Shown in pieces: positions 7,919-16,309 of a stretch of 64,000 nucleotides of DNA. The DNA is from Paraburkholderia acidipaludis NBRC 101816. Its GTDB lineage: Bacteria; Pseudomonadota; Gammaproteobacteria; Burkholderiales; Burkholderiaceae. The DNA lies in assembly GCF_000684975.1 (NCBI RefSeq), contig NZ_BAXZ01000003.1, forward strand, positions 124,001 through 188,000, given 5' to 3'. The translations under genes were made by a program, and so were the position numbers. Positions within the stretch are counted from its first letter, which is position 1. Each line of letters begins with the position of its first letter. Under the pieces are notes generated by a model. The model was not told the DNA's origin, ran no database searches, and saw nothing but the letters and a program-made list of their open reading frames with translations.

Positions 7919-10900
7919 ATGTCGAATGTACCCAAAAGACCTGCGTCGGAGCAGGGCAGCAACACACGCGGCGAGTCCGGCGCGGCGCACGGTGGCGCGC
8001 CGGAAAAAAGCGCGGCGCAGAAGTATGGCGATGCTCAGAAACCTGCGTCCGCGGAGCGGCTTGCGGCGCTCGTGAGCGGCGGCGCACGGGATGGCGCGCG
8101 CGTGCAGGAAAAGCGTGCGCAACAGGCGCCGCAAACGCCGCGCTCGGCGAAGGAAGAGCCGGCCGCCACGCCGGCGCCCGCGCGCGGCGCTCGAAATCCC
8201 GAACGCGCTGCGCGCGCGAGCGACGAACGCAAGGAGCGCGGGGAGCGTCCCGCGCGCCGCGTGATCGAGCCCAATCCGGTTCCGCCGGTCACCTTCCCCG
8301 AAGCGCTGCCCGTTTCCGGCCGCCGCGAGGAAATCGCACGCGCGATCGCCGGTCACCAGGTCGTGATCGTGAGCGGCGAGACCGGCTCGGGCAAGACCAC
8401 GCAGCTGCCGAAAATCGCGCTCGCGCTGGGGCGCGGACTCGGCGCGGGCGGCACGGGCCTGATCGGCCACACGCAGCCGCGCCGGATCGCGGCCTCGGCC
8501 ACAGGGCGCCGCATTGCCGAAGAACTCGGCACGCCGTTCGGCGAAGTCGTGGGCTACAAGGTGCGTTTCACGGACAATCTTTCGCCGGGCGCGTCGGTCA
8601 AGCTCATGACCGACGGCATCTTGCTTGCCGAAACGCAGACCGATCCGCTGCTGAAGGCCTACGACACGATCATCATCGACGAGGCGCACGAGCGCAGTCT
8701 CAACATCGACTTCTTGCTCGGCTACCTGAAGGAGATCCTGCCGCGCCGGCCCGACCTCAAGCTGATCGTGACCTCCGCGACGATCGACGCCGACCGCTTC
8801 GCGCGCCACTTCGGCAGCGAGGAGAAGCCGGCGCCGGTGATCGAGGTGAGCGGGCGTCTGTATCCGGTGGAGGTGCGCTATCGGCCCGTGCAGGAAGACA
8901 GCCCCGCGGTGAAGGCCGCGCAGGGCACGACGGGCCGCGAGAAAGGCGAAAGAGGCAAGTCGCAGCGAAACGCGGACCGCGACCTGATGGACGCCATCGT
9001 CGACGCCGTGGACGAGCTGTGCCGCGAAGGCCCGGGCGACGTGCTCGTGTTCCTGCCCGGCGAGCGCGAGATTCGCGACGCCGCCGAGGCGCTGCGCAAA
9101 CACCATCCGCCGCACACGGAAATCCTGCCGCTCTTCGCACGGCTCTCCGCGCAGGAGCAGGAGCGCGTGTTCAAGTCTTCGAACGCGCGCCGCATCGTGC
9201 TGGCTACGAACGTGGCGGAGACTTCGCTCACGGTGCCGGGCATCCGCTACGTGGTCGACACGGGCCTGGCGCGCGTGAAGCGCTACTCGTACCGCAACAA
9301 GGTCGAGCAACTGCAGATCGAATCGATTTCGCAGGCCGCGGCGAACCAGCGCGCGGGCCGCTGCGGCCGCGTCGCGGACGGGGTCTGCATTCGTCTCTAC
9401 GAAGAGCAGGATTTCCTTTCGCGGCCGAAATTTTCCGATCCGGAAATTTTGCGTTCGTCGCTTGCGGCCGTGATTCTGCGCATGAAGTCGCTGCACCTCA
9501 CGGCGATCGAAACGTTTCCGTTCATCGAGCCGCCGCCCGGCCGCGCCATCGCGGACGGCTATCAGTTGCTCAACGAGCTGGGCGCCGTGGACGACGACAA
9601 TGCGCTCACGCCGCTGGGCCGCGAACTCTCGCGCCTGCCGCTCGATCCGCGCGTGGGCCGCATGATCCTCGGCGCGCGCGACGAGCAGTCGCTGCGCGAG
9701 GTGCTCATCATCGCGAGCGCGCTTTCGGTGCAGGATCCTCGCGACCGGCCGATCGAGGCGCAGGAGCAGGCCGACCAGGCGCACCGGCGCTTTGCCGACG
9801 AGCGCTCCGAATTCCTTCAGTGGCTGAAGATCTGGGCGTGGTTCGAAGAAGCGGTGGCGCACAAGAAGTCGAACCGGCAACTCGTGGATGCGTGCCGGGC
9901 GAACTTCCTTTCGCATCTGCGGCTGCGCGAATGGCGCGACGTCCACTCGCAGCTGCTCACGGTGGTGCGCGAACACGGCTGGCGGCTGAACGAATCGGAA
10001 GCGACCTACGAGCAGATTCATCACGCACTGCTTACGGGCCTGCTCGGCAACATCGGCTTGAAAGCCGACGACGATCCGCATTACCTCGGCGCGCGCGGCA
10101 TCAAGTTTCATCTATGGCCCGGTTCGGCTCTCGTCAAGAAGGCGGGGCGCTGGGTCGTGGCCGCGGAACTCGTTGAAACGAGCCGTCTTTACGCGCGCTG
10201 CATCGCGAAGATCGAGCCGGAATGGCTGGAGAAGGTCGGCGCGCATCTGTTGAAGAAGTCGCTTTCCGAGCCGCATTGGGAAAAGCGTGCCGCGCAGGTG
10301 AGCGCGTTCGAGCGCGGCGTGCTGTACGGTTTGCCGGTTTATCAACGCCGCCGCGTGGCGTTCGGCCGGCAGGACCCGGCGCGTGCGCGCGAACTCTTCA
10401 TTCGCGGCGCGCTCGTGGAGGGCGAGTTCGACACGAAGCTCGCGTTCTTCGCGCACAACCGCAAGCTGCTTGCGGACATCGAGCAGCTCGAGCACAAGTC
10501 GCGGCGCCAGGACGTGCTCGTGGACGACGAATTGATCTACGCGTTCTACGATCAGGCGCTTCCCGACGGGATCTATTCGGGGGCGTCGTTCGAGCGCTGG
10601 TATCGCGACGAGGTGAAGAAGAGCGGGCAGCCCGAGGACAAGCTGCGCCTCCTGTACCTTTCGCGCGACGACTTGATGCGCCACGAGGCCGCGGGCGTCA
10701 CGACCGAACTGTTTCCGAAGCGCATGACGATGTCGGGCGTCGCGATGGCGCTCACCTATCACTTCGAGCCGGGCTCGCCGCGCGACGGCGTGACGCTCGC
10801 GGTGCCGCTCTACGCGCTCAACCAGGTCGATGCGCGGCGCTGCGAATGGCTCGTGCCGGGCATGGTCAAGGAAAAGGCGCAATTGCTGCTCAAGTCGCTG

Positions 10901-12211
10901 CCGCAGAAGCTGCGCCGCCACTGCGTGCCGCTGCCCGAATACGCGGCCGGCTTCGCCGAGCGGACGGGCGGCGAGCGTTTCGGCGCGGGCGGGCTGCTCG
11001 AAGCGCTGATTGCCGACGTGCGCGAGCAGACGCAGATCGCGATGAAGTCGTCCGACTTCAAGCTCGAGACGCTGCCCGCGCATCTGTTCATGAACTTCAA
11101 GGTGATCGACGAGCACGGACGCCAGCTCGCCATGGGGCGCAATCTTGCGCAACTGCGCGCGGAGCTGGGCGCTCAGGCGCAGCAGCAGTTCCAGAAGCTG
11201 GCCAGTGCGACGGCGCTGGCGGCACTCGAAACGCGCGCGCAGGACGGCGGTGCGGAACCGCAGCCGGGCAAGGTCGGTCCCGTTGCGGTGCCGGGCAAAG
11301 GCAACGCGCCCCAGATGCCGCATACGGCGCCCGCCGCCGAAGGATCGCCGGCCACGGCGCTCTACGAGAACCTCACGACCTGGAATTTCGGCAAGCTGCC
11401 CGAATTGCTCGAGATCCGCCGCGGCGGGCAGACGCTATTCGGTTATCCGGCGCTCGTGGACCGCGGGACGCACTGTGACGTGGAAGTGTTCGATTCGCCC
11501 GAAGAGGCGGCGCGCATCCATCGCGCAGGATTGCGGCGCTTGTTCGCGCTGCAGTTGCGGGAGCCGGTGCGCTACCTCGAGAAGAACCTGCCGGGCCTGC
11601 GCGAGATGGCGATGCATTTCATGGCGCGCGCCACGCAGGAGGAGCTGCGCGATCAACTGGTGGAGCTGGCGCTCGATCGCGCCTGCCTGCAGGATCCGCT
11701 CCCCGACGACGACACGAGCTTCCACGTGCGCCGCGACGAAGGGCGCGGGCGGCTCTCGCTGCTCGCGCAAGAGATCGCGCGGCTCGTGGGCCAGATCCTT
11801 GCCGAATATGCGGCGGTGACGAAGAAGCTCGTGCAGGCGAAGGCGTTCGGTCCGGCCGCCGCCGACATGCAGGCGCAGCTTGACGCGCTGATCGGCAAGC
11901 GCTTCGTACTCGATACGCCTTACGCGCAGCTCGTGCATTTTCCGCGTTACCTGAAGGGCATCGCGCTGCGCATCGACAAGCTGCGCGCCGACGCTGCCCG
12001 GGACGCCCGCCTCGCCGCCGAACTGCAGCCGCTGCAGCAGCAGTATCAGCGCGCGCTGTCGCAGCGCGGCGGCGTGTTCGATCCGCGGCTCGGCGAATTC
12101 CGCTGGCTGTTGGAGGAACTGCGCATCTCGTTATTTGCCCAGGAGCTGCGCACGCCGATGCCCGTATCGATCAAGCGCCTGCACAAGGTCTGGGAATCGA
12201 TGCAGCGTTAG
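7919..12211 (+). CDS. hrpA: ATP-dependent RNA helicase HrpA
   Basis: At 1430 residues this is longer than the roughly 1300 of E. coli HrpA. It is a DEAH-box helicase that remodels RNA and acts in mRNA processing and ribosome rescue. The Walker A motif GETGSGKT is at residues 153-160. IDEAHERS (DEAH), VTSATIDADRF and the helicase C-terminal motifs follow in order, then HA2, OB-fold and the long DUF3418 C-terminal region typical of HrpA. Residues 1-115 are a low-complexity alanine/arginine/lysine-rich extension, probably disordered, and a charged insert (GREKGERGKSQRN) interrupts the helicase core. ATG at 7919 has no ribosome site but lies at the expected transcription start of the overlapping TATAAT. 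No terminator is evident after it. Confidence 0.93.
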   Translation: MSNVPKRPASEQGSNTRGESGAAHGGAPEKSAAQKYGDAQKPASAERLAALVSGGARDGARVQEKRAQQAPQTPRSAKEEPAATPAPARGARNPERAARASDERKERGERPARRVIEPNPVPPVTFPEALPVSGRREEIARAIAGHQVVIVSGETGSGKTTQLPKIALALGRGLGAGGTGLIGHTQPRRIAASATGRRIAEELGTPFGEVVGYKVRFTDNLSPGASVKLMTDGILLAETQTDPLLKAYDTIIIDEAHERSLNIDFLLGYLKEILPRRPDLKLIVTSATIDADRFARHFGSEEKPAPVIEVSGRLYPVEVRYRPVQEDSPAVKAAQGTTGREKGERGKSQRNADRDLMDAIVDAVDELCREGPGDVLVFLPGEREIRDAAEALRKHHPPHTEILPLFARLSAQEQERVFKSSNARRIVLATNVAETSLTVPGIRYVVDTGLARVKRYSYRNKVEQLQIESISQAAANQRAGRCGRVADGVCIRLYEEQDFLSRPKFSDPEILRSSLAAVILRMKSLHLTAIETFPFIEPPPGRAIADGYQLLNELGAVDDDNALTPLGRELSRLPLDPRVGRMILGARDEQSLREVLIIASALSVQDPRDRPIEAQEQADQAHRRFADERSEFLQWLKIWAWFEEAVAHKKSNRQLVDACRANFLSHLRLREWRDVHSQLLTVVREHGWRLNESEATYEQIHHALLTGLLGNIGLKADDDPHYLGARGIKFHLWPGSALVKKAGRWVVAAELVETSRLYARCIAKIEPEWLEKVGAHLLKKSLSEPHWEKRAAQVSAFERGVLYGLPVYQRRRVAFGRQDPARARELFIRGALVEGEFDTKLAFFAHNRKLLADIEQLEHKSRRQDVLVDDELIYAFYDQALPDGIYSGASFERWYRDEVKKSGQPEDKLRLLYLSRDDLMRHEAAGVTTELFPKRMTMSGVAMALTYHFEPGSPRDGVTLAVPLYALNQVDARRCEWLVPGMVKEKAQLLLKSLPQKLRRHCVPLPEYAAGFAERTGGERFGAGGLLEALIADVREQTQIAMKSSDFKLETLPAHLFMNFKVIDEHGRQLAMGRNLAQLRAELGAQAQQQFQKLASATALAALETRAQDGGAEPQPGKVGPVAVPGKGNAPQMPHTAPAAEGSPATALYENLTTWNFGKLPELLEIRRGGQTLFGYPALVDRGTHCDVEVFDSPEEAARIHRAGLRRLFALQLREPVRYLEKNLPGLREMAMHFMARATQEELRDQLVELALDRACLQDPLPDDDTSFHVRRDEGRGRLSLLAQEIARLVGQILAEYAAVTKKLVQAKAFGPAAADMQAQLDALIGKRFVLDTPYAQLVHFPRYLKGIALRIDKLRADAARDARLAAELQPLQQQYQRALSQRGGVFDPRLGEFRWLLEELRISLFAQELRTPMPVSIKRLHKVWESMQR

Positions 12212-12339
12212 CGGCATAACGACGGCTGACGCGCAAGGCGTGGTTTTCTGACGCATGCCCTTCATTTCACAGGGCCTACGTCAACCTTGCTAAAGACTGG
12301 ACGTTCTACAATCACGAATCCTTCCGGAAGTGAGTTCCC

Positions 12340-13374
12340 ATGCGTCCCTCTGAATCTCGCCGCGCGTTTTGCCGCACGGCCGGCCGTCTTGCTGCCGCCG
12401 GCGCGCTGGCGTGCACTGCGCTTTTTTCGCTTGCCGCGCACGCGAACACCGTCAACAACGTGATCGTGCTCAATTCCGGCGAGGCCACGCTCAGCCTGAT
12501 CGATCCGCAAACGCAGCAGGTCGTCGGCACCGTGCCTACCGGCAAGGAGCCGCACCACCTCTTTCCCACGCCGGACAACCAGTCGCTGATCGTCGCGAAT
12601 TCGGTCTCGAACAACCTCTTGTTCGTCGATCCGAGAACGGGCAAGCCTCAGCGCTGGGTCGAGAACATCGAGGACCCGTACCAGCTGGGCTTTTCGCCGG
12701 ACGAAAAGTGGTTCGTCACCACCGGCCTGCGCCTCGACCGGCTCGACATCTATCACTACGCCGGCGGCGGCAACGTCACGCTCGCGAAGCGTCTGCCGCT
12801 CTCGGCCATGCCCAGCCATATGGCGTTCACGAAGGACAGCCGCATCGTGTTCGTCTCGCTGCAGGTCTCGGGCGAGCTCGCGGCCGTGGATCTGCCCACG
12901 CAAACGGTGCTCTGGAAGATGAAGGTCGGGCCGGCGCCGGCGGGGCTGTGGCTCACGCCCGGCGACAAATACCTGCTGGTCGGCATGACGGGCGCGGACT
13001 ACGTCGCCGTCGTGGACTGGCGCAACCAGAAGATCGTCAAGCAGATCCAGGTGGGCAAGGCGGCGCACAACTTCCGCTCGCTCGTGGACGGCCGCCACGT
13101 GCTGGTGTCGAGCCGCGTGTCGAACACGATCAGCATCGTCGACGAAGAAACGCTCGAGAAGACCGGCGAGATCAGCGGCCTGATGCCGGGGCCCGACGAC
13201 ATGGAGCTCACGGCCGACAAGCGCTACCTGTGGGTGACGTTCCGCTTCGCGAAGCACGTGGGCATCGTCGACATGCAGACGAAGAAGCTCGTCAAGACGA
13301 TTCCCGTGGGGCGCTCGCCGCACGGCATCTACTTCTACGACCGCGCGCCGGTCGCGGCGCCCAACGGCGCGTAA
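12340..13374 (+). CDS. Exported YVTN/YncE-type beta-propeller protein
   Basis: The 344-residue product starts with a signal peptide carrying SRRAFC, close to the twin-arginine consensus, then a hydrophobic AAAGALACTALFSLAAHA with an AHA cleavage site near residue 35. Tat export of a pre-folded protein is therefore plausible. The mature part repeats the propeller blade pattern (VLNSGEATLSLIDPQT, VGTVPTGKEPHHL, LVKTIPVGRSPHG) of YVTN-family proteins. Such proteins act as periplasmic scaffolds or binding proteins, and some sit beside quinoprotein dehydrogenases. None is seen here, so the role is unknown. A GGAAG lies upstream of the ATG and a TACAAT at 12307-12312 could be its -10 element. Confidence 0.82.
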   Translation: MRPSESRRAFCRTAGRLAAAGALACTALFSLAAHANTVNNVIVLNSGEATLSLIDPQTQQVVGTVPTGKEPHHLFPTPDNQSLIVANSVSNNLLFVDPRTGKPQRWVENIEDPYQLGFSPDEKWFVTTGLRLDRLDIYHYAGGGNVTLAKRLPLSAMPSHMAFTKDSRIVFVSLQVSGELAAVDLPTQTVLWKMKVGPAPAGLWLTPGDKYLLVGMTGADYVAVVDWRNQKIVKQIQVGKAAHNFRSLVDGRHVLVSSRVSNTISIVDEETLEKTGEISGLMPGPDDMELTADKRYLWVTFRFAKHVGIVDMQTKKLVKTIPVGRSPHGIYFYDRAPVAAPNGA

Positions 13375-13520
13375 GCGGGGTTCCCCGGGGCGCGCTCCGG
13401 GCCTTGTGTGCAGGGGCGGCTGCAGCGCCCGCCCGCGCGGTGGTTTATGCTTGCGCTGTAGCCGCCATGCTGCGGCGTTTGCGTTCTCTACCACACTGGT
13501 CGTTGCCACCCCAAGCCCGC

Positions 13521-14342
13521 ATGAATGATCTGCTGCGCTCGTTCGGACGCGCACTCGCAAGCGTGTTCCATCCCGTCATGCTGTTCCTCACCTTCGTGCC
13601 GTTCCTGCTGGCGGCGTTCGCGTGGGGCGCACTGCTATATGCCTTCTGGCAGCCGTTGATCGAAACGGCCCGCGTCTGGCTCGGCAGCTGGTCGTTCACC
13701 GCCTCTCTCTATCACCTGTTCGACTGGCTCGGCTTCGGCGGCCTGCGTGCCGTCGTGGCGCCGTTCGTCGTGGTTGCCGTCGCGATCCCGCTGATTGTCG
13801 TGACCGTGCTGCTGTTGATCGTTGCGCTCGCCATGCCGCGCGTGATCCGCTATCTGTCGAACCGGCAATACGCGGCGCTGGAAATGCGCCGCGGCGGCAG
13901 CTGGTACGGCAGCCTGGCGCACTCGCTGTGGACCACGCTCGTCTGCCTCGTTCTGATGGTGGTGACGTTGCCGCTATGGCTCGTGCCGCCGTTCTTCGCA
14001 TTGATCCCGCCGCTGCTGTGGGGTTGGCTCACGTATCGCGTGATGACCTACGACGCGCTCGCGCTGCACGCGAGCGCCGAGGAGCGCCGCGCCATCGTGC
14101 GCCGCTATCGTCTGCCCTTGCTGACGATCGGCGTGGTGAGCGGGCTGCTTGGCTCGCTGCCCACCGCGATCTGGGTGTCGTCGGCGTGGCTCGTGGTGCT
14201 CTTTCCGGTGGTCGCCGCGCTGACCATCTGGATCTACGCGTTCATTCTGGTGTTCACGGCCCTGTGGTTCGGCAACTATTGTCTGCGCGCGCTCCAGCGC
14301 ATGCGGGCGGAAACTCCGCATCATGCGGTGCCCGCGCGCTGA
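13521..14342 (+). CDS. EI24-domain (CysZ-like) inner membrane protein
   Basis: A 273-residue polytopic protein with about five to six strongly hydrophobic segments (for example VMLFLTFVPFLLAAFAW near residue 15 and VVVAVAIPLIVVTVLLLIVA near 95). The pattern and the loop YDALALHASAEERR match the EI24/CysZ family, whose best-known member takes part in sulfate uptake. This shorter beta-proteobacterial form has no proven substrate. The start ATG at 13521 is placed just before the first amphipathic helix; the frame is open far upstream across the propeller gene, which is a G+C-rich artefact. The next gene follows after 39 bases and is probably co-transcribed. Confidence 0.78.
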   Translation: MNDLLRSFGRALASVFHPVMLFLTFVPFLLAAFAWGALLYAFWQPLIETARVWLGSWSFTASLYHLFDWLGFGGLRAVVAPFVVVAVAIPLIVVTVLLLIVALAMPRVIRYLSNRQYAALEMRRGGSWYGSLAHSLWTTLVCLVLMVVTLPLWLVPPFFALIPPLLWGWLTYRVMTYDALALHASAEERRAIVRRYRLPLLTIGVVSGLLGSLPTAIWVSSAWLVVLFPVVAALTIWIYAFILVFTALWFGNYCLRALQRMRAETPHHAVPAR

Positions 14343-14381
14343 CATCCCCTATTCAGCCCATACAACGAGACGAGGCGATAC

Positions 14382-15218
14382 ATGGCATTTGGCGTCATCA
14401 TCATCGGCGACGAGATTCTCTCCGGGCGCCGTCAGGACAAGCATCTGCCGAAGGTTATCGAGCTGCTCGGCGCGCGCGGGCTCACGCTCGAGTGGGCCGA
14501 GTACGTCGGCGACGACCCGAAGCGGATCACCGCCACGCTGCGCCGCAGCTTCGCCTCGGGCGACGTCGTGTTCTCGACCGGCGGCATTGGCGCGACGCCG
14601 GACGACCATACGCGGCAGTGCGCGGCGGCGGCGCTCGCCGTGCCGCTCGCGCTGCATCCGGACGCCGAGGCCGCGATCCGCGAGCGCATTCGCGACATGC
14701 ATACGGGCAGCGATCCCGTGAATTTCGGCTCGCCGGAGAATCAGCATCGATTCCAGATGGGCACGTTTCCGGTGGGTTCGGAGATCATCCCGAACGGCTA
14801 CAACAAGATCCCCGGTTTCTCGATTCGCGATCACTACTTCGTGCCGGGCTTTCCGGTGATGGCTTGGCCAATGATCGAATGGGTGCTCGACACGAAGTAC
14901 GCGCATCTGCATCACCAGACGCCGCACGCCGAGAAGTCGCTGCTCGTGTTCGAGTTGCCCGAGTCCACGCTCACACCGCTCATGGAGCGCATCGAGCGGG
15001 ACTTCCCGGGCGTGCGCGTGTTCAGCCTGCCGAGCGTCGGCGACGCCGAGCGCGGCGGCATCTACGCGCGGCGGCATATCGATCTGGGTGTGAAGGGCGA
15101 ACCCGAGGCGGTGGCGGCGGCCTTCGTGAGGCTGCGCGAAGGCGTGCATCTGCTGGGCGGCGATGTCGTGGAACCGCAGGAAAGCGGCGGCCGCAGCGAG
15201 CCGCGCACGGGCGCCTGA
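14382..15218 (+). CDS. MoaB/Mog-domain molybdopterin-binding protein (CinA N-terminal-like)
   Basis: The 278-residue protein opens with GVIIIGDEILSGRRQD and has the STGGIGATPDD motif, both hallmarks of the MoaB/Mog fold found in molybdopterin-processing enzymes and in the N-terminal half of CinA. The C-terminal amidase domain of full CinA, which deamidates NMN, is absent. The remaining 100 residues resemble the middle domain of CinA, so it may be a stand-alone pterin- or nucleotide-binding protein. No molybdenum genes are nearby. A GAGG-containing site precedes the ATG at 14382, 39 bases after the EI24 gene. Confidence 0.83.
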   Translation: MAFGVIIIGDEILSGRRQDKHLPKVIELLGARGLTLEWAEYVGDDPKRITATLRRSFASGDVVFSTGGIGATPDDHTRQCAAAALAVPLALHPDAEAAIRERIRDMHTGSDPVNFGSPENQHRFQMGTFPVGSEIIPNGYNKIPGFSIRDHYFVPGFPVMAWPMIEWVLDTKYAHLHHQTPHAEKSLLVFELPESTLTPLMERIERDFPGVRVFSLPSVGDAERGGIYARRHIDLGVKGEPEAVAAAFVRLREGVHLLGGDVVEPQESGGRSEPRTGA

Positions 15219-15342
15219 AGGGCACGCCACGGCTTCAGCACATCATCGGCCTGTCACACACGGCGCTCAAAGTGGCCAATCGGCCTGCGCCCGAGGTGGG
15301 GCGCAGGCCGTCGCGCAGCGGGCGCGGGCGGCACGAGATGCG

Positions 15343-15807
15343 TCAGGCGCCGATCCAGGGCAGGCCGCGGAAGCACCAGCCCGTGACGGTTTTGCGGTGG
15401 CCCCGGCTGTCCTTGTCGCCCTCGAAGCCTTCGAGCAGGTCGTAGGCGCGCGTGTAGCCCACCTTGGCGGCTTCCACGGCGGCGAGCTTCGAGCGCGCGG
15501 CGCTGCGGCACAGAAATAGCACCGGCGCGTCCGGTTCGACGGCCTCGCGCAGCTGGGCGAGAAACTCGGCGTTCGGTACGCCGCCGGGATAGCGGGTCCA
15601 CTCGATATGGGCGTATTGGCCGTCGCCGATGACGGGGCGGCCCACCCAGTCGAGTTCGGCACGCGTGCGCACGTCCACGAGGCGCGCTCGCGGATCGAGT
15701 TGCAGAAGCTCGAATGCCTCGGCGGGCGATACCGCGCCCGCGTAGGCCAGGTGATTCTCGACGCGGCGCTTCCCGGCCTGGGCATACAGCTGTTCGAGCG
15801 TACTCAT
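15343..15807 (-). CDS. Rhodanese-like domain protein
   Basis: The single-domain sulfurtransferase fold covers 154 residues. The active loop is CRSAARS, with the catalytic cysteine that would carry a persulfide. The CH2A/B regions (RLVDVRTRAELDWVG) and the C-terminal YDLLEGFEGD are conserved. Small stand-alone rhodaneses move sulfane sulfur in the cytoplasm, and the natural acceptor is not evident here. The start is supported by CAGGAGATC upstream of the ATG at 15807. It is convergent with the MoaB-like gene and diverges from glnA across a regulatory region. Confidence 0.85.
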   Translation of the reverse strand: MSTLEQLYAQAGKRRVENHLAYAGAVSPAEAFELLQLDPRARLVDVRTRAELDWVGRPVIGDGQYAHIEWTRYPGGVPNAEFLAQLREAVEPDAPVLFLCRSAARSKLAAVEAAKVGYTRAYDLLEGFEGDKDSRGHRKTVTGWCFRGLPWIGA

Positions 15808-15980
15808 GACAACGGATCTCCTGTGTCGGTCGGAGCGGGAGCGTTAGCGCCCGACTCCGGACTCGTGAAGGTTACTGTTTGGCGTTGGGCTAGGAGACCA
15901 TTCTAGCGCGCGGCACTTCGGCGGGACGGGCGTGTCCGACAAGACGGCAGTCGAGAGGCGAACGGGCGCAAAGGCAGGAA

Positions 15981-15997
15981 TGCATCCAAATGGTGCA
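15981..15997 (+). promoter_or_regulatory. NtrC-binding site 1 (enhancer)
   Basis: TGCATCCAAATGGTGCA differs from the enterobacterial NtrC consensus (TGCAC-N7-GTGCA) at one arm position. It lies about 185 bases upstream of the sigma-54 promoter, a normal enhancer distance. Confidence 0.78.
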
Positions 15998-16009
15998 TTC
16001 CTGCCGGCT

Positions 16010-16026
16010 TGCACCATAATGGAGTA
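16010..16026 (+). promoter_or_regulatory. NtrC-binding site 2
   Basis: TGCACCATAATGGAGTA has a perfect left arm and a partial right arm, 29 bases from site 1. It is probably a weaker site that is filled cooperatively. Confidence 0.6.
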
Positions 16027-16050
16027 AATTCGGCGCGCCAATTTCGGGAT

Positions 16051-16067
16051 TGCACGAAATCGGTGCT
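16051..16067 (+). promoter_or_regulatory. NtrC-binding site 3
   Basis: TGCACGAAATCGGTGCT keeps TGCAC and GGTGC in the right spacing. It lies 41 bases after site 2 and about 115 bases before the promoter. Confidence 0.6.
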
Positions 16068-16166
16068 TCGAGTGGACCGGCGCCCGCCGCAGGGCGACGA
16101 AGAGGTCAGACGTTTTCACTCTAACCGCGCGTCGCCAAAGGGATTTGCGCCAGCTTGGCGCATGCA

Positions 16167-16182
16167 TGGCACGGAAGCTGCT
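16167..16182 (+). promoter_or_regulatory. Sigma-54 promoter of glnA
   Basis: TGGCACGGAAGCTGCT has the invariant GG (16168-16169) and GC (16180-16181) exactly ten bases apart, and a full TGGCACG -24 block. Transcription would start near 16193. Confidence 0.82.
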
Positions 16183-16309
16183 TTATACGTCGCGATCGAT
16201 TCGCAGCCGGCCGGCCGATCGCGGCCAGGGACGGCGCCGGCGAGGATCAACAGATTCGGGACGGCGACGCAAGGGTGTTTGCCGAAATCATCAATCAGGA
16301 GAAAAGGTT

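Larger units (their letters stand above)
15808..16309 (+). promoter_or_regulatory. glnA control region
   Basis: This 502-base stretch holds no gene. It carries three NtrC-like dyads (15981-16067), a sigma-54 promoter (16167-16182) and a leader of about 120 bases to glnA, which ends in an AGGAG ribosome site at 16297-16301. The leftward rhodanese promoter must also lie here. Confidence 0.75.
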
